Source: Acidimicrobiia bacterium
Lineage (GTDB): Bacteria > Actinomycetota > Acidimicrobiia > Spongiisociales > UBA5794
NCBI GenBank assembly: GCA_026985095.1
Contig: JALSQW010000023.1
Coordinates: 156,861 to 220,860, forward strand
DNA: 64,000 nt
Reading direction: 5' to 3'
Shown here one piece after another: positions 56,315 to 64,000 of the stretch (position 1 is the first letter of the stretch; each line of letters opens with the position of its first letter). The notes beneath the pieces are model-generated. The model did no database searches, was not told the DNA's origin, and worked only from the letters and a program-made list of their open reading frames with translations. The position numbers were made by a program, and so were the translations under genes.

Positions 56315-56329
56315 TGCGACGATGTCGCA
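56315..56329 (-). promoter_or_regulatory. Fur-family (Nur/Zur-like) box upstream of NiCoT
   Basis: TGCGAC-GAT-GTCGCA perfect dyad in the 56-bp gap between fur-like gene and NiCoT. Confidence 0.5.
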
Positions 56330-56358
56330 GAAAGGCTACCGCATGGGCATGGTCGTCG

Positions 56359-56793
56359 TCAACGCGGCGCGCACGCCGGGCACAGGCCGGAGATCGCGAA
56401 ATGCTCGACGTCGAGGACGAAACCGGTGCGGGCGGCGATCACCTCGAGGAACGCATCGAGATCCCGGACCGGGATGGCGGTGGTGGCACCGCAGCGTTCG
56501 CATACCACGTGGTGGTGGCGGCGCTCCTCGGCCAGGTGATAGACCGCCGGGCCGTGGCCGAGGTGCGCGTGGCGCAGGATGCCGACGCTCTCGAGCGCTT
56601 CGAGGGTCCGGTACACCGTGGCGCGGTCGATCGGGACGTCGAGATCCCGTCGAGCGCGCTCGAGGACCGTGGCCGCGGTCAGATGGTCCTCGTGGTGGGC
56701 GGCGACGATCTCGCACACCGCGCGGCGAGGCGCCGTGATCCGGAGCCCCGCCGCTCGAAGGGTGGAGGTGAGATCGTCCGCGGTGACATGCAC
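56359..56793 (-). CDS. Fur-family metalloregulator
   Basis: LRAAGLRITAPRRAVCEIVAAHHEDHLTAATVLERAR, IDRATVYRTLEALESVGIL, HHHVVCERCG, CPAC. Confidence 0.92.
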   Translation of the reverse strand: MHVTADDLTSTLRAAGLRITAPRRAVCEIVAAHHEDHLTAATVLERARRDLDVPIDRATVYRTLEALESVGILRHAHLGHGPAVYHLAEERRHHHVVCERCGATTAIPVRDLDAFLEVIAARTGFVLDVEHFAISGLCPACAPR

Positions 56794-56815
56794 ACGGGTA
56801 GCGTAGGTCTCGAGC

Positions 56816-57319
56816 TCACCCGTTGTGGGTCGCGGTCACCGTGATCCCGTCGTCGGCCTCCTGGACGGCGATGAAGAACTGCTCGCCGATCCACGACGTG
56901 GACCGCTGGCCGTCCTCGCTCGTCTCGATCTTGGAGACCTCACCTTGGTCCTGCGTCCAGTCGTCGTAGAAGGAGACGAGCTCGTCGTACGAGCGGTCGT
57001 CGTAGGTCACCGTCACGACACCGCCTTCGGGCCCGGTCGCCGTCTGGACCACCGTTCCGCCGTCGGGGAACGGGACCGGGAAATCCGCGGGGATCTCCCC
57101 GCCGCCGATGGTGATCTTCCCTTCGCCTTGCTCATCGGAGTACTCGATGGTCGCCTGACCATCGCCGCCGAGATCGACGTTGACGTCGCCGCCGCTCTCG
57201 CTCTCGATGGCGCGCTCGACCACCTGCTCGGCCACCTTCTCGGAGGCCTTGGCGCATCCTGCCGTGATCAGTGCCAGCACTCCAACGATGATGAATGTCG
57301 TTCTCCGCATCGTGTCCAC
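56816..57319 (-). CDS. Small lipoprotein, unknown function
   Basis: Signal with lipobox FIIVGVLALITAGCAK. Confidence 0.7.
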   Translation of the reverse strand: MDTMRRTTFIIVGVLALITAGCAKASEKVAEQVVERAIESESGGDVNVDLGGDGQATIEYSDEQGEGKITIGGGEIPADFPVPFPDGGTVVQTATGPEGGVVTVTYDDRSYDELVSFYDDWTQDQGEVSKIETSEDGQRSTSWIGEQFFIAVQEADDGITVTATHNG

Positions 57320-57329
57320 CTCCCAGTCG

Positions 57330-58220
57330 TCACGCGTCGAAGCATGCTTCGACCGATCGCGGTCCCTCGTTGCCTGCGGTATCCACCGCCGACACCTGAT
57401 AGCAGTTGGTCGCCTCGATGAGGTCCCTGGGGAAGTCGATGTACATCGTCCGGCCGTTCCCCAGATCCTGGGAGTCTACGCCCAACTCGGACGTGTCGTG
57501 CGGCACCGTCGCCAGCAGCTCCTTGTCCTGGCCGGGCAGCAGCGAGTACCAGATGTTGTAGTGGTCGATGTCCCCGTCGGTGTTGCGGTGCCAGATGACC
57601 GCGATCTCACCGCTGCCGCCGCCCATCCCGACCGAGATCCCCGTGACGATCGCCGGGGGCGTCACCGGAATGCACGTCTCGGACGAGAACGGTCCCTCGT
57701 GGCCCGCCGTGTCGACGGCCCGAACCTGATAGCAGCTCTTGCCCTCGTCCCAGGTCCTCCCGGTGATGTCGGTGTACAAGGTGCGGCCGCCGCCGCGGTC
57801 CTGGGAGAGCCCTCCGAGCTGGGAAGGGTCGTGGGGGACCGTGTCGACCAAGGTCTTGTCGCCGCCGGGATCCTGGGAGTACCAGACCTCGTAGTGATCG
57901 ACGTCCGGCTCCGGGTTGCGTTGCCAGGAGACGTCGATCTCGCCGCTCCCGGCACCGGTGTTCACCTCGACGCCTTGGACCCGACCCGGAGGAGGATCGG
58001 CGACCGTCGTCGTCGTCGTGGTCGTGGTCGTCGACGTCGTGGTCGTGGTGGTGCTCGACGTGGTGGTCGTGGTCGGAGGTGCCGTCGTCGTACCGATCGT
58101 CGTCGCAGTCGTCGGCACCGTCGACGAGGCCACCGTGGTGGTCGTCGTCGTTCCCGTCGACGGACTGCAGGCAGCGAGAAGGAGGGCGGCGGCTCCCAGC
58201 CAGGGACCGAATCCCTTCAT
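57330..58220 (-). CDS. Lipoprotein with Thr-rich linker and two FN3-like repeats
   Basis: LLLAACSPSTG lipobox; long TTTTTT linker; duplicated VDHYEVWYS../IDHYNIWYS.. and CYQVRAVDTAGHEGP/CYQVSAVDTAGNEGP. Confidence 0.75.
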   Translation of the reverse strand: MKGFGPWLGAAALLLAACSPSTGTTTTTTVASSTVPTTATTIGTTTAPPTTTTTSSTTTTTTSTTTTTTTTTVADPPPGRVQGVEVNTGAGSGEIDVSWQRNPEPDVDHYEVWYSQDPGGDKTLVDTVPHDPSQLGGLSQDRGGGRTLYTDITGRTWDEGKSCYQVRAVDTAGHEGPFSSETCIPVTPPAIVTGISVGMGGGSGEIAVIWHRNTDGDIDHYNIWYSLLPGQDKELLATVPHDTSELGVDSQDLGNGRTMYIDFPRDLIEATNCYQVSAVDTAGNEGPRSVEACFDA

Positions 58221-58310
58221 GGTCCTACCCCTTTCTCCAGCCCACGGGGGCTACGCGGAAGGCTATCGGGCGGTGCCGGATCGGCGCACTCGTCCCGCTA
58301 CCGTGCGGGC

Positions 58311-59075
58311 ATGGATACGGGCTTGGCCGGTCGAGGCGTCCTCGTGACGGGAGGGGCAGGAGGGATCGGCGCGGCCATCGTGCGGGCCTTCGCCGCCGAG
58401 GGCGCCGACGTGGCGGTCCACTACCGGACCAGCCGGGAGGCAGCCGTTGCCCTGGCGGCGGAGGTCGACGGCATCGCGCTGGAGGCCGACCTCACCGTCG
58501 AGGCCGCCGCCGACCGCCTCGTTCCCCGCGTCGTGGACGCTCTGGGCCGACTCGACGTGTGCGTCGCCAACGCGGGGCGGTGGCCGCCCGACGACGTCCC
58601 GCTCTCCGACCTGAGCCTCCGGCGCTGGGAGGACACGATCGCCACCAACCTGACGGCCACGTTCCTGACGTTGCGGGCGTTCCTCCGTCACGCCGCGACG
58701 GTCGGGTCCGGCGCTGCCGTGCTCGTGGGTTCGACGGCCGGAACCTACGGGGAGGCCGGGCACGGGGACTACGCCGCCGCCAAGGGGGCGGTGATGACGG
58801 GGTTGCTGGCGACGGCGAAGAACGAAGCCGGGCGGCACGGCATCCGCGTCAACGCGGTCGCTCCGGGCTGGACCGTCACCCCGAGACGTGAGGCCGAAGG
58901 GCTCCCGTCCGACGCCGTGGCTCGGGCGACCGCGACGATGGCGCTCGACAAGCTCGGTCGCCCCGAGGACGTCGCCGCTCAGGTGGTGGTGCTGGCGTCG
59001 GATCGACTGTCGGGTCACGTCACCGGCCAGGTGGTCGTCGTGGCCGGCGGCATGGAGGGTCGTGTCCTGCGATGA
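58311..59075 (+). CDS. Short-chain dehydrogenase/reductase
   Basis: GVLVTGGAGGIGAAIVRAFAAEGA, NAGRWPPDD, YAAAKGAVM. Confidence 0.88.
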   Translation: MDTGLAGRGVLVTGGAGGIGAAIVRAFAAEGADVAVHYRTSREAAVALAAEVDGIALEADLTVEAAADRLVPRVVDALGRLDVCVANAGRWPPDDVPLSDLSLRRWEDTIATNLTATFLTLRAFLRHAATVGSGAAVLVGSTAGTYGEAGHGDYAAAKGAVMTGLLATAKNEAGRHGIRVNAVAPGWTVTPRREAEGLPSDAVARATATMALDKLGRPEDVAAQVVVLASDRLSGHVTGQVVVVAGGMEGRVLR

Positions 59076-59769
59076 GTCCGTTCGCGCGCTGAGGGCGCGG
59101 TTCGTCGATCGCCCCAACCGCTTCCTCGTCATCGCAGAACTCTCCGACGGCACCCACGTCGAGGCGTACCTGCCCAACACCGGACGGCTCACGCACCTCC
59201 TCCGGCCGGGGCGTCCTCTGATCCTCCGGTCCGACGCGGCGGAACATCGAAAGACGGCGCTCACCGCGATCCGGGCATGGGACGGCTGTTGGGTCGCGCT
59301 CGAAGCCGCCCTCGCTCCCGCCCTCGTGGCCGACTGGCTCGCCGCGGGCCGTCGACTCGGCAGGTTCGGTGTGGCCGTCGACGTCCGCCGGGAGGTGCCC
59401 GCGGGGCGGCATCGGTTCGACCTCGTCGTGGGCACCGCAACGGGACCCGTGTGGGTCGAGGTCAAGTCGGCCGGCAGAGCCGCCGGAGAGGAGGCGCTGT
59501 TGTCGGGAACACCGTCGACCCGAGGCGTCGCCCACCTCGCCGCCTTGGGCCGGATGGTCGAGGGTGGGGAACGCGCCGCCGCCGCCTTCGTGATCCCCCG
59601 TCCCGACGTGTCCAGGCTTCGGGTCGGCGGAGATGCGGATCCGACCTGGGTCGCCGCCGTCGTCGCCGCCCGCGAGGCGGGGGTCGAGATCCTCGCCTTT
59701 TCCTGTGACGTCGACGAGACGACGGTGCGGATCGTCCGGGAGCTTCCCGTCGTCTACGGCGACCGATAG
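59062..59769 (+). CDS. sfsA: SfsA-family protein
   Basis: RFVDRPNRFLVIAELSDGTHVEAYLPNTGRLTHLLRPGRPLIL, WVEVKSAGRA; GTG start. Confidence 0.85.
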   Translation: MSCDESVRALRARFVDRPNRFLVIAELSDGTHVEAYLPNTGRLTHLLRPGRPLILRSDAAEHRKTALTAIRAWDGCWVALEAALAPALVADWLAAGRRLGRFGVAVDVRREVPAGRHRFDLVVGTATGPVWVEVKSAGRAAGEEALLSGTPSTRGVAHLAALGRMVEGGERAAAAFVIPRPDVSRLRVGGDADPTWVAAVVAAREAGVEILAFSCDVDETTVRIVRELPVVYGDR

Positions 59770-59801
59770 GCTCGCCGCACCGTTCGACCAGGGAGGAACG
59801 G

Positions 59802-60992
59802 ATGCTCGATCTCGACCGGATCCGCCACGACACCCGCGGCGTGGCGACCGTGAACCATCTGAACAACGCCGGTGCATCACTGATGCCGGCGCCCGTGGCC
59901 GACGCGGTCGTCGGGTACCTCCGGGAGGAGGAGCGCTACGGCGGTTACGAGACGGCCCGGGCTCGCCGCGACGACCTCGAGGACGTCTACGACGCGCTGG
60001 CGGCGTTGCTGTCCGTCGGTCCTTCCGAGCTGGCGATCACCGACAACGCCACGAGGGCATGGGATCTGGCGTTCTACGGGCTGCGCTTCGGCTCCGGCGA
60101 CCGGATCCTGACGACGACCACCGAGTACGCCGCCAACTACATCGCCTACCTTCAGATCGCCCGCCGGACCGGCGCGATCGTCGACGTCGTGCCCGACGCC
60201 GCCACCGGCGAGATCGACGTGGACGCCCTCGACGCCATGATCGACGACCGGGTCAAGGTCGTGTCGATGAACCACATGCCCACCAACTCGGGCCTCCTCA
60301 ACCCGGTCGCCGCGGTGGGCGCGGTCACCCGACGCCACGGCGTGCCGTTCCTGCTCGATGCGTGCCAGACGGTGGGCCAGGTGCCGATCGACGTCGACGA
60401 GATCGGGTGCGATCTGCTGACCGGGACCTCGAGGAAGTTCCTGCGTGGTCCCCGCGGGGTCGGGTTCCTGTATGTCCGCAGCTCGATGCTCGATCGGCTG
60501 GAACCGCCGATGCTCGACCTGCACGGGGCGACCTGGGTGGCGGCGGACCGCTACGAGGTCCGTCCCGATGCCCGCCGGTTCGAGCTGTGGGAACGCAACC
60601 TCGCCGGCGAGGTAGGGCTCGCCGTGGCGGTCCGGTACGCGTTGGATGTGGGGGTGCAGGCCATCTGGGGTCGGGTGCGCCACCTGGCCGAGCGTCTCCG
60701 GTGGGCCTTGGCCGAGGTCCCCGGGGTGACGGTGACCGACATCGGCGCCGAGCGGGGCGCGATCGTGACCTTCACCGTCGCCGGCATGGCTCCGGCGGCG
60801 GTCCGCGACGTTCTCGCTGCGGACCGGATCAACGTGTCGGTGTCGTCGCGGGCGGCGGCCCGGCTCGACATGGAGCGACGCCACCTGGAGGCCGTCGTGC
60901 GCGCCTCACCGCACTACTTCAACACCGAGGCCGAGGTCGACGCGCTCGTCGCCGCCGTCGACCGTCTTGCCGGGGGCGTCACCTACGGGTAG
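59802..60992 (+). CDS. Aminotransferase class V-fold PLP enzyme
   Basis: NHLNNAGASLMPAPV, LLDACQTVGQVPIDVDEIGCDLLTGTSRKFLRGPRGVGFLYV. Confidence 0.9.
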   Translation: MLDLDRIRHDTRGVATVNHLNNAGASLMPAPVADAVVGYLREEERYGGYETARARRDDLEDVYDALAALLSVGPSELAITDNATRAWDLAFYGLRFGSGDRILTTTTEYAANYIAYLQIARRTGAIVDVVPDAATGEIDVDALDAMIDDRVKVVSMNHMPTNSGLLNPVAAVGAVTRRHGVPFLLDACQTVGQVPIDVDEIGCDLLTGTSRKFLRGPRGVGFLYVRSSMLDRLEPPMLDLHGATWVAADRYEVRPDARRFELWERNLAGEVGLAVAVRYALDVGVQAIWGRVRHLAERLRWALAEVPGVTVTDIGAERGAIVTFTVAGMAPAAVRDVLAADRINVSVSSRAAARLDMERRHLEAVVRASPHYFNTEAEVDALVAAVDRLAGGVTYG

Positions 60993-62023
60993 GGATCACC
61001 GGCGAGGAAGGCGTCGATGACGGCCTGGGCTTCGGGGGTCGGTTCGACGTAGGCCCGGCCGTCCGAGCCGCGGGTGTTCTTCACCGGGAGCGTGGTGCGC
61101 TCGATGTCGCCGGTCTTCAGGGTGAGCGCGACCTGACCGAGGTCCGCCATCAGCCCGAGGGTGAGACCCTCGTCAGCGGTGATCTGGTCGGCCACCGTCG
61201 GGAGGAAGGCCGGCAGGTTGAACGCGCTCGACGGGGAGGTGATCTGGTCGAAGAGCTGGACGATGATCTGCTGCTGGCGCTGGGTGCGGGCGATGTCCCC
61301 ACCGGGGGTGCTCTTCCATCGCCCGTCGCGGAGGACCTCGTAGTGGCGGGAGCGCGCGTAGGCGACGGCCTGCTCCCCGCCCAGGGTGTGGGTACCGGCG
61401 TCGATCCGGAAGCCGGACTTTTGATCCCGACCCGGTTCGGGGAAGTCGAGGGTGACCCCGCCGAGGGAGTCGACGATCCTGCCGACGCCGCCGAAACCGA
61501 TCTCGACGTAGTGGTGGATCGGGATGCCCAACTCGTCTTGGAGGACCTGGACGAGCAGGTCGGGGCCGCCGACGACGTAGGCGGCGTTGATGCGGTTGGT
61601 CCCGTTGCCCGGGATGGACACCTTCAGATCCCTGGGGATGCTCAGGATCTGGATCCGCTCGCCGGGCACGAGGTGGGCGATCATGATGACGTCGGCCCGT
61701 TTGCCGGTGAACCGTCCGTAGTAGCCGAGATCCCAGTCGTCGGGGATGGCAGACCGATCGTCGGTGCCCACGACGAGGAAGTTGATCGGCTCGCCGGACG
61801 ATGCGGGGCTGATCGCGGCGAGGGATACGAGCTCGGTGTCGGGGATCCGGTCGATCTTCGACTCGGTCCACGCCAGGAAGGCGACGACGGCGAACACGCC
61901 CAACGCGGCAAGGCCGAGGAGCCACACGATCGCCTTCTGGGCGCGGCTCCAGCGCCGCTTGGATCTGCGGGGAGGGGTCGGCGCAGCGGTCGTGGGGATC
62001 GCGGGGTGGGTGTCGGTGCTCAT
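60983..62023 (-). CDS. LytR-CpsA-Psr (LCP) family cell-wall polymer ligase
   Basis: [11 protein letters not shown].., [71 protein letters not shown]. Confidence 0.92.
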   Translation of the reverse strand: MSTDTHPAIPTTAAPTPPRRSKRRWSRAQKAIVWLLGLAALGVFAVVAFLAWTESKIDRIPDTELVSLAAISPASSGEPINFLVVGTDDRSAIPDDWDLGYYGRFTGKRADVIMIAHLVPGERIQILSIPRDLKVSIPGNGTNRINAAYVVGGPDLLVQVLQDELGIPIHHYVEIGFGGVGRIVDSLGGVTLDFPEPGRDQKSGFRIDAGTHTLGGEQAVAYARSRHYEVLRDGRWKSTPGGDIARTQRQQQIIVQLFDQITSPSSAFNLPAFLPTVADQITADEGLTLGLMADLGQVALTLKTGDIERTTLPVKNTRGSDGRAYVEPTPEAQAVIDAFLAGDPYP

Positions 62024-62108
62024 GGGACCGGCGCGATGGTATCGGAGAACCCACGCAAGGTGCCGTCGACACGATCCGGAGGCTCCGATCGCCAGCTACG
62101 CTCGGCCC

Positions 62109-63776
62109 ATGACGCGGAAGATCCACTCCCAGGACGTGACCGAAGGCCCGGCGCGGGCCGGGGCCCGCGCGATGCTGCGCGCCGTCGGGTTGGGCGAGGA
62201 CGACTTCGCCCGTTCCCAGGTCGGTGTGGTGTCGGCCGGCAACGAGGTCACGCCATGCAACCTGACCGGACCCAAGCTGGCGCTCTTCGCCAAGGAAGGC
62301 GTTCGGGAGGCCGGCGCCGTCGGCCTCGAGTTCGCCACCATCGCGGTCAGCGACGGGATCGCCATGGGCCACGAGGGCATGCGGGCTTCGCTGGTGTCGC
62401 GGGAGGTCATCGCCGATTCGGTGGAGCTCGTCATGCACGCCGAGCGCTTTGACGCGATGGTGTCCATCGCCGGATGTGACAAGTCGCTCCCGGGCATGCT
62501 GATGGCGGCGGCCCGTATGAACCTCCCGACGGTGTTCCTCTACGGCGGATCCAGCCTGCCGGGGCATCTCGATGGCAGGGACATCTCGATCGTCGACGTC
62601 TTCGAGGGCATCGGGGCCCGGGCCGAGGGCAAGATCGACGACCTGCAGCTGCTGCGGATCGAGCAGGCGGCATGCCCTGGTGCCGGATCGTGCGCGGGGA
62701 TGTTCACGGCCAACACGATGGCGTCGGTTGGTGAGGCCATCGGCATGTCCTTGCCGGGATCGGCCGCGACGCCGGCGGTCGCCGCGAAGCTGGAGGACTA
62801 CGCTCGCAGGTCTGGGGAGGCGGTCGTGGCGTTGCTCGAGGCGGGGATCGCTCCCCGTGACATCATGACCCGTGAGGCGTTCGAGAACGCTATCACGACG
62901 GTCATGGCTCTGGGTGGGTCGACGAACGCGGTGTTGCATCTGATGGCGATCGCCCATGAGGCCGGCGTTGACCTGAGCCTGGAGGACTTCGACGCCATCA
63001 GCCGCCGGACGCCGCACATCGGGGACATGAAGCCCTTCGGGCGCTATCACATGGTGGATCTGTACGAGATCGGCGGAGTGCCGGTGGTGTTGCGGGCGTT
63101 GCTCGACGCGGGACTGCTCCACGGTGACGTGATGACCGTCACCGGCAGGACGATGGCGGAGAACCTCGCCGACGTCGAGGTTCCCGAGGGTCAGGATGTC
63201 GTGCGACCGGTCGGCGATCCGATCGCCCCGCAGGGAGGTATCGCCATCTTGCGCGGCTCCCTCGCTCCCGAGGGAGCTGTCGTCAAGATCGCCGGGATCG
63301 AGCTCGACGTCTTCGAAGGTCGAGCGCGCGTCTTCGACGACGAGCAAGGCGCCCTCGACGCGTTGTTCGCCCACGACATCCATCCCGGCGATGTCGTCGT
63401 CATCCGCTACGAGGGACCGAGGGGTGGCCCGGGCATGCGGGAGATGCTGGCGATCACCGCCGCCATCAAGGGGGCGGGGCTCGGCAAGGACGTGCTGTTG
63501 ATCACCGACGGCCGCTTCTCGGGCGGCACGACCGGCCTGTGCATCGGCCACGTCGCTCCCGAGGCCGCCCACGGTGGGCCGATGGCGCTGGTCGAAGAGG
63601 GTGACACGATTCGGGTCGACCTCCCGGCCCGTACCCTCGACCTGCTCGTCGATGTCGCTGAGCTGGACCGGCGTCGTGCAGGCTGGACCCCACCGCCGCC
63701 CCGGTACCCCACCGGCGCCCTGGCCAAGTACGCCAAGCTCGTCGGCTCGGCCGAACGCGGCGCCGTGTGCGGCTGA
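62109..63776 (+). CDS. ilvD: Dihydroxy-acid dehydratase
   Basis: [78 protein letters not shown]. Confidence 0.96.
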   Translation: MTRKIHSQDVTEGPARAGARAMLRAVGLGEDDFARSQVGVVSAGNEVTPCNLTGPKLALFAKEGVREAGAVGLEFATIAVSDGIAMGHEGMRASLVSREVIADSVELVMHAERFDAMVSIAGCDKSLPGMLMAAARMNLPTVFLYGGSSLPGHLDGRDISIVDVFEGIGARAEGKIDDLQLLRIEQAACPGAGSCAGMFTANTMASVGEAIGMSLPGSAATPAVAAKLEDYARRSGEAVVALLEAGIAPRDIMTREAFENAITTVMALGGSTNAVLHLMAIAHEAGVDLSLEDFDAISRRTPHIGDMKPFGRYHMVDLYEIGGVPVVLRALLDAGLLHGDVMTVTGRTMAENLADVEVPEGQDVVRPVGDPIAPQGGIAILRGSLAPEGAVVKIAGIELDVFEGRARVFDDEQGALDALFAHDIHPGDVVVIRYEGPRGGPGMREMLAITAAIKGAGLGKDVLLITDGRFSGGTTGLCIGHVAPEAAHGGPMALVEEGDTIRVDLPARTLDLLVDVAELDRRRAGWTPPPPRYPTGALAKYAKLVGSAERGAVCG

Positions 63777-63809
63777 CCGCGGGCGGCTGAAGCATCGCCA
63801 CCTGCTGGC

Positions 63810-63975
63810 GAACCCTGGGTTGGAGAGCCCCCTTTAGGGGTGTGGTGAACCCTGGGTTGGAGAACCCCCTTTAGGGGTGTGGTGAACCCTGGGTTGGGGT
63901 GCCCCCTTTAGGGGTGTGGTGAACCCTGGGTTGGGGAACCCCCTTTAGGGGTGTGGCGAACCCTGGGTTCGGGGC
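63810..63975. repeat. 37-bp tandem repeat, about 4.5 copies, related to repeat at 5447-5625
   Basis: GAACCCTGGGTTGGAGAGCCCCCTTTAGGGGTGTGGT with variants; shares GAACCCTGGGTTGG core and 37-bp period. Confidence 0.96.
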
Positions 63976-64000
63976 GCTACGCGTAGCCGAGGGCGGACAG

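Overview
64 kb of high-GC, actinobacterial-type chromosome, densely coding on both strands. No IS elements, phage genes, rRNA or CRISPR arrays were seen. Housekeeping and metabolic genes include dnaB (3' end), dcd, tRNA-Gly(TCC), thrB, the tiny ribosomal protein bS22, a PAC2 protein, a sulfide:quinone oxidoreductase/persulfide dioxygenase pair, a csoR-copZ-copA copper operon, a second metal P-type ATPase cluster, CBS/CGL transsulfuration genes, a Fur-family/NiCoT pair, an LCP protein and ilvD. The standout is a probable single regulon at about 30.3-43.1 kb. It holds a divergent GntR regulator, a three-gene split glutamate-synthase-like module (N-methylglutamate synthase/GlxBCD type), a glutamine-synthetase-like gamma-glutamylamide synthetase, three bacterial microcompartment (BMC) shell genes (BMC-P, BMC-H, BMC-T), a CoA-acylating-type aldehyde dehydrogenase, a malate/lactate-dehydrogenase-like enzyme with an unusual N-terminal extension, an octopine-dehydrogenase-family enzyme carrying an encapsulation-peptide-like N-terminus, a small adaptor-like protein and an APC permease. 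I propose an amine-utilising microcompartment that runs through gamma-glutamyl and N-alkylglutamate intermediates, with the opine-dehydrogenase-type enzyme releasing the aldehyde inside the shell. Other observations: a 37-bp tandem repeat family at two loci 58 kb apart, a three-site CsoR-like regulon reaching uncharacterised genes, a P-type ATPase with a YPC motif, an HMA gene with a probable CTG start that the ORF track missed, and two gene remnants. All family calls come from reading motifs; no database search was run.
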